Positions 7,675 to 12,144 of a stretch of 12,144 bases of DNA are shown piece by piece; position 1 is the stretch's first letter; the number at the start of each line of letters is the position of its first letter. The notes under the pieces are model-generated. The model did not search any database. It was not told where the DNA came from and saw only the letters and a program-made list of their open reading frames with translations. This DNA is from an uncultured Pseudodesulfovibrio sp. (GTDB taxonomy: Bacteria > Desulfobacterota > Desulfovibrionia > Desulfovibrionales > Desulfovibrionaceae), in contig CAMYLL010000050.1 in assembly GCA_947259235.1 (NCBI GenBank), positions 1-12,144 on the forward strand, given 5' to 3'. The translations under genes and the position numbers were made by a program.

Positions 7675-7744
7675 GACGTCTCCTCGGAAATAAGTCGCCG
7701 CCAAGACCCCGGTACGGGCGTCGGACATTCGGCGGTGGGAGATT

Positions 7745-7772
7745 ATTGTAGCCTAAAACAGGGAAAAGGCAA
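7745..7772 (-). promoter_or_regulatory. Sigma70-type promoter for the methyltransferase (and probably chemoreceptor) transcript
   Basis: On the minus strand TTGCCT (7772-7767) and TACAAT (7750-7745) are 16 bp apart. The expected start is near 7738, leaving a leader of about 64 nt before the preferred GTG at 7674. It lies in the 171-bp gap after the YgjP-like gene, so the FKBP-methyltransferase gene probably starts its own transcript. Confidence 0.5.
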
Positions 7773-7845
7773 ACCGTAAGGGACTTGTTGCGTGTGTGCC
7801 CTCGGCTGTGTTCCGGTTGCCCGGAGGCTTTTATCGGGGCCGGGG

Positions 7846-8556
7846 TCAGGCGAACCAGCGCGGGACGTCCGCGATGCCTCGGTTCAGGGCCTTCTCCAGG
7901 CGGACGAAGTCCGGCTGATGGCTGGCCACCAGCGCCCAGTATTGGGCCGAGTGGTTCAGGTGGCGGGTGTGACAGAGCTCGTGCAGCAGCAGATGGTCCA
8001 CCAGCTCGGCCGGCAGGAACAGGAGCTTGGCATTGAGACTGATGACCCCCCGGGCCGAGCAGCTCCCCCACCGGGTGCGCTGGCGGCGCACGCGCAGGGC
8101 CGAATAGGGCATGTCCAGGCGGCGGCTGGCTTCGTCCAGGCGGGGCAGGAGGAACTCGCGCGCCTTGGCCGTGGTGAAGCGCACCAGCCCGTCGAGGAGG
8201 GCGGCCGGGTCGTCCTTGGGACCGCGCACCAGGATGCGCGGGCCGTTCTCAATGACAGTGGTCCGCCCGGGCCGGTCGAGGTAGTCCACCCGGCAGGTCC
8301 GCCCCGTGGCCCGGAACGCCGCCTCGTCGGGCAGGTCCGGGGTGCGTCCTGTCAGGTCCGCCCCGTCCGCCTCCAGCACGGCGCGGGTGCGCTCGATCCA
8401 CGACCGCTTGGAGGCCAGGATTCCGGCCACCCTGCCGGGATCAAACCCGCGCGGCACGACCACCTGAAGCCCCTGGCCGGGGATCAGCTTGACCAGCACG
8501 CGCCTGGCCCGGGGGTTGTCCCGCACGGAAAGGGGCAGTCCGAGGTATTCCGTCAC
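7846..8556 (-). CDS. YgjP-like (SprT/M48-related, DUF45) zinc metallopeptidase
   Basis: Encodes 236 residues from GTG 8556. The zinc site is explicit: HELCH at 192-196 (HExxH) followed by HLNHSAQYW, which supplies the third histidine in this family, preceded by the family mark TRWGSCSARGVISLN. This matches YgjP-like metallopeptidases (PF01863), soluble proteins widespread in bacteria and often neighbours of restriction or repair genes; the physiological substrate is not established. The GTG overlaps the stop of the DUF523 gene as GTGA, and GGAG lies 5 nt upstream, so translation is probably coupled. The reading frame stays open upstream to 9096, but that extension is out-of-frame DUF523 sequence and is not real. 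Length is normal for the family. Confidence 0.9.
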   Translation of the reverse strand: MTEYLGLPLSVRDNPRARRVLVKLIPGQGLQVVVPRGFDPGRVAGILASKRSWIERTRAVLEADGADLTGRTPDLPDEAAFRATGRTCRVDYLDRPGRTTVIENGPRILVRGPKDDPAALLDGLVRFTTAKAREFLLPRLDEASRRLDMPYSALRVRRQRTRWGSCSARGVISLNAKLLFLPAELVDHLLLHELCHTRHLNHSAQYWALVASHQPDFVRLEKALNRGIADVPRWFA

Positions 8557-9008
8557 TTGGGCTCCGGGTCGAGCTCTGTGCTCACGGAAAATCCGTTGTC
8601 CCGGAGCAGGGCGGAGAAGAGTCCGTTGCCGGATACCAGGAGCGAGGTGAATGTGCCGTCGTAGACCTGGCCCAGGCCGCAGGAGGGCGAGCGCGCCTTG
8701 AGCACGGCCCCGGAGCAGCGGGCAAGGCGCGCCAGCCGCAGTCCTTCCTCGGCTCCGCGCAGATACTGGGCGGTATAGTCGGTCCCGTCGCGGTCCACCA
8801 CCCGGCCCCGGCGCAGCTCGCAGGGCGGGCGCGGGGTGGGCAGTCCTCCGGCAATCTCCGGGCAGAAGGGGATCGCCCGGCCCTGGCTCACAAGGTCTGC
8901 CACCCATTGCACCGGGGTAGAGCGGCCGTCGTAGCGGCAGCGTTGTCCGACGAGGCAGGCGCTGACCAGCAGCGGGCCCTGACCGGGGGAGTCTGTGTCG
9001 CGGGTCAT
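8553..9008 (-). CDS. DUF523 family protein
   Basis: Encodes 151 residues, the normal size for a stand-alone DUF523 protein. Family marks are LLVSACLVGQRCRYDG near 13-28, PFCPEIAGGLPTPRPPCE (47-64), GTDYT and the GA-rich helix, then LKARSPSCGLGQVYDGTF (103-120). The conserved cysteines (SACL, CPE, SPSCG) suggest a metal or iron-sulfur site, but the biochemical role is not established as far as I know. GGAG lies 4-5 nt before ATG 9008. Its last codon overlaps the start of the YgjP-like gene by 4 nt, so the pair is an operon. A consensus-like promoter and a palindrome lie upstream. Confidence 0.92.
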   Translation of the reverse strand: MTRDTDSPGQGPLLVSACLVGQRCRYDGRSTPVQWVADLVSQGRAIPFCPEIAGGLPTPRPPCELRRGRVVDRDGTDYTAQYLRGAEEGLRLARLARCSGAVLKARSPSCGLGQVYDGTFTSLLVSGNGLFSALLRDNGFSVSTELDPEPK

Positions 9009-9062
9009 GGTTCTCCGGTTCGTTATTGCGTGTTGTCGTGTTGACGTGGTTTCGTGTGGGTG

Positions 9063-9090
9063 ATTCTAGCCTTGATCTTTGACATGTCAA
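9063..9090 (-). promoter_or_regulatory. Sigma70-type promoter of the DUF523-YgjP operon
   Basis: Minus strand: a perfect TTGACA (9090-9085), 16-bp spacer, TAGAAT (9068-9063). The predicted start near 9056 leaves a leader of about 48 nt. The -35 box is one half of the palindrome at 9077-9092, so a protein bound there would block it. On the plus strand a weaker pair (TTGATC 9072-9077, CATATT 9094-9099, 16 bp) could serve the MFS gene. Confidence 0.6.
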
Positions 9091-9092
9091 AG
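9077..9092. promoter_or_regulatory. 16-bp perfect palindrome, candidate operator in divergent promoter region
   Basis: CTTTGACATGTCAAAG is an exact inverted repeat of 8 bp per arm with no spacer. It covers the -35 box of the DUF523 promoter and falls between the putative -35 and -10 boxes of the MFS promoter, so one dimeric regulator could control both directions. No regulator gene is adjacent in this window, so the binding protein is unknown. Confidence 0.5.
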
Positions 9093-9123
9093 TCATATTG
9101 TGCCCCCGCAGCAGAGGTGCACG

Positions 9124-10170
9124 ATGAATGATTCATACAAGCGGCGGACCATGTACGTCTTTCTGCTCGTCCTCGTGGTGGGCGCGCAGGTGGGATTCCA
9201 GGGGTGGCGCACGCTGCTCAACAACTTTGCGGTGGAAGTGGGCGGGCTTTCGGGCCTGGATATCGGCGTGGTCCAGTCCGTGCGCGAGATTCCGGGGTTC
9301 CTGGCCCTGCTGGCCATCTATGTCATAATGATAATGCGCGAGCACAGGCTGGCCGCCGTCTCGGTGTGCGTGCTCGGCCTGGGGGTGACCCTGACCGGAC
9401 TGCTGCCCTCAACGGGCGGGCTGGTTTTCACCACCCTGCTCATGAGCTTCGGGTTTCACTACTTCGAGACCATGAACCAGTCCCTCACCCTCCAGTATTT
9501 CAACCATGTCGAGGCCCCGCTGGTCATGGGACGGCTGCGCAGCGTCTCCGCCCTGACCAATATCGTGGTGGGCGGGGCCATCTATCTTCTGGCCAAGGCC
9601 ATGGGCTATGCGGAGATGTTCGCCGTCCTCGGGGGCGTGGCCGTGGCCGCCGGGCTGTGGGCCCTGACCCGCGATCCGTCCAGCGTGGACATCCCCGTCC
9701 AGCGCAAGAAGATGGTCTTCAGGTCCAGGTACTGGCTCTACTACGCCCTGACTTTCCTGAGCGGGGCCAGGCGTCAGGTGTTCGTGGCCTTTGCCGTCTT
9801 CCTGCTGGTCAAGAAGTTCGGCTATTCCGTGGAGCAGGTGACCGTCCTCTTCGTGCTCAACAACGTGGTCAATTATTTCGCCAATCCGCTCATCGGGCGG
9901 GCCGTGAACCGGTACGGGGAGCGGATGGTGCTGAGTGTTGAGTACGCGGGGCTGTTTCTGGTCTTCACCGGTTACGCCCTGACCGAGAGCGCGCTCCTGG
10001 CCGGGCTGCTCTACGTGGCGGACAACGTGCTCTTCAACTTCGCCATGGCCATCAAGACATTCTACCACAAGGTTATTACGGTAAATAAAGTATACTTAAA
10101 GCCACTGTTTTCTCTTAAAATAGATTTCATAAACTTTTTTTGTGTGGACGACATGGAGTTGTTACGGTAA
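9124..10170 (+). pseudogene. MFS transporter gene truncated at its 3' end by a mobile element
   Basis: The host-like part runs from ATG 9124 (AGAGG 6 nt upstream) to about 10071 and gives about 316 residues of a major facilitator superfamily transporter of the roughly 400-residue kind: repeated hydrophobic helices from residue 10 on, a basic loop MREHR, GRLRSVSALTNIVVGG in the middle, and a second half beginning near YWLYYALTFLSG. The last recognisable segment is AMAIKTFYHK; in relatives this is followed by about 80-90 more residues with the last helices. Here the frame enters AT-rich sequence, adds about 32 unrelated residues (VITVNKVYLKPLF...) and stops at 10168-10170. The loss of terminal helices makes function doubtful. 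Substrate is not recognisable. An open frame also starts at 9079, inside the palindrome region, but has no ribosome site there. Confidence 0.88.
10072..10086 (+). repeat. Direct repeat 1 at the element's left edge
   Basis: GTTATTACGGTAAAT, matching 14 of 15 bases of a second copy at 10158-10172. It contains the 9-nt palindrome TTACGGTAA (10076-10084) and is followed at 10088-10097 by another perfect palindrome, AAGTATACTT. It begins exactly where MFS coding similarity appears to end, so it may be a recombinase binding site at the element terminus. Confidence 0.6.
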
Positions 10171-10172
10171 AT
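10158..10172 (+). repeat. Direct repeat 2 upstream of the recombinase gene
   Basis: GTTGTTACGGTAAAT, 86 bp downstream of the first copy, with the same TTACGGTAA core (10162-10170). TATACT follows both copies after 4 and 2 nt respectively, so similarity extends to about 24 bp with a small gap. It overlaps the putative recombinase promoter, so binding there could also autoregulate the recombinase. Confidence 0.6.
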
Positions 10173-10187
10173 TTTATACTATATAAT
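10159..10187 (+). promoter_or_regulatory. Promoter-like pair before the recombinase gene
   Basis: TTGTTA (10159-10164) and a perfect TATAAT (10182-10187) are 17 bp apart. The predicted start near 10194 falls inside the ribosome site AGGA (10192-10195) of the recombinase gene, so the transcript would be almost leaderless. The boxes are good but the geometry is odd, and in such AT-rich DNA chance matches are common. Confidence 0.35.
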
Positions 10188-10200
10188 AAAAAGGACTTTA

Positions 10201-11670
10201 ATGAGCGCAGCCAATCCCTATTTTCATAGTGTCGTCGGAACTACAATACAACTTGGCAATATCCGAAGAAGAACATGGGTCATTTTTGACTCTGATGGAA
10301 ACATGTTTCGCCCCTTAATCGAATACTTTATCGAAAAAGGGGTCGGCTTGATGACCCAGCGCCACATCGCCATGGCTGTCGGGCTATATATTGATTATAT
10401 GGTCGCCAACGGTGCTACATATAGTCAGCGCAACAACAAATCAGCATTTCTTTCTGATTTTGCATGGGCTATTCAACATGGGACTGTTCACAGCACAGAA
10501 GACCACACCGGCCTATATTGGAAATCAAGGACGTCTGTTCAGGCTAGAAAAATACTGAATTCTGTTTGTGAGTTTCTTGATTGGTTGCTTGAGGCTGGCG
10601 GTTTGCCTGCAACAGATTTGTACCGAGCATCAACCTTAAGTGAAAAAATGGCCTACTGGCGATACTTCAACACGAAGAAGCAGGCCTCTCTTTTAAATCA
10701 CATAAAATTCTATTCTCATGCAATGAAGGATGCGGAGACTACCAGAAGAGCTTCTATAAGAAGAGTCTCTACGGGGCGAGATGTCCGGCCACCAAGATTC
10801 CCCGAAGACAAGATATTTAATTTGCTGTTCGAAGGATTCGTTAAACCTGGCAAACTGAACGACGATCGACTTTGGGTGAAGTATGACCTCCGCAATATTT
10901 TGATCACAATATTACTTCATGGTGGAGGGTTGAGAGTTTCTGAGCCCTTCCACATATATTGCCACGATGTAATTTCTGACCCCTATGACTCAGGTCAGTG
11001 CGTTGTCAGAGTTTATCACCCATCTGATGGCTTGATTAAGGATGTAGATACTATCACTGGCAAGCCTGTTGATAAAACCCGAAGCCAATATCTTCAAGAT
11101 CGCTTTGACCTTAGACCACGCCATGAAATCTTTGGAAGAGAACATGCAGGCTGGAAAGATTTATTTCTCGATGAAGCCAGATCTCAATTTTATATAAATG
11201 TTCACTGGTTTCCTCGATATTGGGGGGTATTGTTTAGAAGTTTCTATGCGCTGTATGTCAAGCATGTCCTCCCTGTAAACATGAAACATCCTTACGCTTT
11301 CATATGTACTGGCAAGAGATATTTCGGAAAGCCATACACCATAGCGTCTTTTCGGGAAGCGCATAAGGGGGCAGTTTTGAAAATTGGGCTTGAGTATAAA
11401 AAAGAATATGGAACGACACCGCACGGCCATCGCCATGCTTATGGGCAGAACTTAAAAGCTTCTGGAGTAAGAGAAAGACATATTCAAGCCTGCATGCATC
11501 ATCGGTCTCCTCTAAGTCAGTTGGTATACACTGAGCCAACTTACAGAGAAATAGATGCGATCCTTTCTAGTACCTCACAAAAGGTCCCAAACTATCGCAC
11601 GATACAGGAAAAGCTGGGAAAACACTTCAATGTTTCAATAGAAGAACTCTTAAGAGAACTGGTTCGATAA
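10201..11670 (+). CDS. gmtY: Tyrosine recombinase resembling GmtY (Gamma-Mobile-Trio recombinase)
   Basis: Encodes 489 residues. Tyrosine recombinases cut and join DNA through a 3'-phosphotyrosine. The catalytic set is complete in order: Arg245 in GGGLRVSEPF, His408-Arg411 in GTTPHGHRHAYGQ, a histidine at 433/434 in CMHHRS, and Tyr443 in QLVYTEP. The N-terminal about 150 residues are likely the SAM-like DNA-binding domain. Family assignment to GmtY rests on remembered similarity of the segments LLHGGGLRVSEPFHIY, HPYAFI, and GTTPHGHRHAYGQ...MHH, and on length and gene order; no search was run. Ordinary phage integrases are shorter and lack these long inserts. AGGA lies 5 nt before the ATG. Codons are AT-rich, unlike the host genes. 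A partner gene begins 1 nt after the stop. An alternative is another multi-recombinase element (Tn554-like or RIT). Confidence 0.78.
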   Translation: MSAANPYFHSVVGTTIQLGNIRRRTWVIFDSDGNMFRPLIEYFIEKGVGLMTQRHIAMAVGLYIDYMVANGATYSQRNNKSAFLSDFAWAIQHGTVHSTEDHTGLYWKSRTSVQARKILNSVCEFLDWLLEAGGLPATDLYRASTLSEKMAYWRYFNTKKQASLLNHIKFYSHAMKDAETTRRASIRRVSTGRDVRPPRFPEDKIFNLLFEGFVKPGKLNDDRLWVKYDLRNILITILLHGGGLRVSEPFHIYCHDVISDPYDSGQCVVRVYHPSDGLIKDVDTITGKPVDKTRSQYLQDRFDLRPRHEIFGREHAGWKDLFLDEARSQFYINVHWFPRYWGVLFRSFYALYVKHVLPVNMKHPYAFICTGKRYFGKPYTIASFREAHKGAVLKIGLEYKKEYGTTPHGHRHAYGQNLKASGVRERHIQACMHHRSPLSQLVYTEPTYREIDAILSSTSQKVPNYRTIQEKLGKHFNVSIEELLRELVR

Positions 11671-11671
11671 A

Positions 11672-12144
11672 ATGGGTACATTAATACAATCTAATAGCTA
11701 CTCAGTTTATAAATCTGCATATGACGGCAGAGACATCATTATAAATACTAGCCCCAATATGTACCTATTACCTGAGGAAAATGTACAATTGTGCGCCTCA
11801 GTACTAAAATCTATATATTCACATTATATGGCAATCATCTCAAAGACAAAGACTCCAAACTGGGATGATCACAACTACAAGGTAAGAAAAGCTCTAATAT
11901 GGATATGTGAGCTCTACACAAGCCACAATCCAATAGAGCTAATCAGCATTGGTTCCTTTTTTGATGGCTACCAGGAGAAAATACAAAAACTCAAAAAATC
12001 GTCAAAGAAGAATTACCACAACGGCTATTTTTTCGGAGATATTAAAAGGATTTTAGGAATATTAAGGGTTAAAGAATTGATTGCAATGCCCTTAGGCCAA
12101 ACAGATTATAGTAAAAACTACTTGGTAGGAAGTGACAATCCAAC
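11672..12144 (+). CDS. Second recombinase-module protein, N-terminal part (possible GmtZ-type integrase)
   Basis: An ATG at 11672, one base after the recombinase stop codon, opens a frame with no stop up to the window end: 157 complete codons. It starts MGTLIQSNSYSVYKSAYDGR and ends ...NYLVGSDNP. The segment is mostly helical in appearance with a lysine-rich part (KIQKLKKSSKKNYHNGYFFG, about 109-128) that resembles the N-terminal DNA-binding part of integrase-like proteins, but I do not recognise a specific family from it alone. The tight spacing implies translational coupling with the recombinase; a separate ribosome site is not clear beyond AAGAACTC and AGAGAACTGG in the upstream codons. 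In GMT systems GmtY is followed by the larger GmtZ, and this position fits, but catalytic residues would lie beyond the window. Confidence 0.75.
   Translation, partial: MGTLIQSNSYSVYKSAYDGRDIIINTSPNMYLLPEENVQLCASVLKSIYSHYMAIISKTKTPNWDDHNYKVRKALIWICELYTSHNPIELISIGSFFDGYQEKIQKLKKSSKKNYHNGYFFGDIKRILGILRVKELIAMPLGQTDYSKNYLVGSDNP

Larger units (their letters stand above)
10072..12144 (+). mobile_element. Left part of a GMT-like tyrosine-recombinase mobile element (continues beyond the window)
   Basis: At about 10072 the sequence changes abruptly from GC-rich coding DNA to AT-rich DNA with A/T-ending codons, in the middle of an MFS gene. The foreign part starts with about 130 bp of AT-rich non-coding DNA holding two direct repeats, then a tyrosine recombinase gene and a second gene 1 nt later. 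The recombinase resembles GmtY of Gamma-Mobile-Trio systems, described mainly from gammaproteobacteria as islands with a GmtY-GmtZ-GmtX module and cargo rich in anti-phage and toxin genes. The right end, and any cargo, lie outside. The exact junction is estimated to within a few bases. Confidence 0.8.

Noticed and set aside
7801..7845. TCCGG-TTGC-CCGGA with a following short T-run as a terminator on the plus strand
   Set aside because: The stem is only 5 bp and no plus-strand gene ends there.
8557..9096. N-terminal extension of the YgjP-like gene up to 9096
   Set aside because: The extension is DUF523 coding sequence read out of frame; the GTG at 8556 has a ribosome site and overlaps the DUF523 stop.
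10087..10157. Small gene in the AT-rich stretch between the two direct repeats
   Set aside because: Only the tail of the MFS frame is open; no start with a ribosome site is visible.
1..12144. CRISPR array, tRNA or rRNA genes
   Set aside because: No regularly spaced repeats and no cloverleaf or rRNA-like sequence were seen on reading either strand.

Overview
The window reads as a chromosomal stretch of a GC-rich Gram-negative bacterium, most likely a deltaproteobacterium (Desulfobacterota) of the Desulfovibrio/Pseudodesulfovibrio type. The basis is indirect: high GC, GC-ending codons, a GEMM-I (cyclic di-GMP) riboswitch in front of an HD-GYP gene, a Cache-type chemoreceptor, and protein sequences of familiar Desulfovibrionaceae style. 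No rRNA, tRNA or species-defining gene is present, so the assignment is tentative. The last 2.07 kb (from about 10072) is much more AT-rich, with different codon use, and is a foreign mobile element.

Layout. 1-1551 (-): N-terminal 517 codons of uvrA, cut by the window edge. 1671-2042 (-): small STAS/SpoIIAA-like protein. 2168-2923 (-): lone periplasmic solute-binding protein of the amino-acid-binding type. 2924-3347: 424-bp leader region with a good sigma70-type promoter, a c-di-GMP-I riboswitch and a possible anti-Shine-Dalgarno switch. 3348-4355 (+): HD-GYP phosphodiesterase. 4388-4425: perfect 17-bp hairpin between convergent genes. 4441-6423 (-): methyl-accepting chemotaxis protein. 6463-7674 (-): FKBP/SlyD-like domain fused to a SAM methyltransferase, with its own promoter and probably co-transcribed with the chemoreceptor. 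7846-8556 and 8553-9008 (-): YgjP-like zinc metallopeptidase and DUF523 protein, overlapping by 4 nt. 9009-9123: divergent promoter region with a 16-bp perfect palindrome. 9124 to about 10071 (+): MFS transporter gene cut off by the element. 10072-12144 (+): left end of a mobile element with a tyrosine recombinase resembling GmtY of Gamma-Mobile-Trio (GMT) systems, followed after 1 nt by a second ORF running off the window, at the position where a GmtZ-type partner would be expected.

How it works together. Two parts stand out. The riboswitch plus HD-GYP gene forms a plausible feedback loop in which c-di-GMP controls expression of an enzyme that degrades c-di-GMP. The riboswitch carries an apparent compensatory swap of a core base pair and an unusually long peripheral arm. 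The recombinase element has disrupted an MFS gene. If it is a true GMT island, its cargo (in known cases rich in anti-phage and toxin genes) lies just beyond the right edge of this window. The other genes are ordinary chromosomal housekeeping or sensory genes with no shared pathway.
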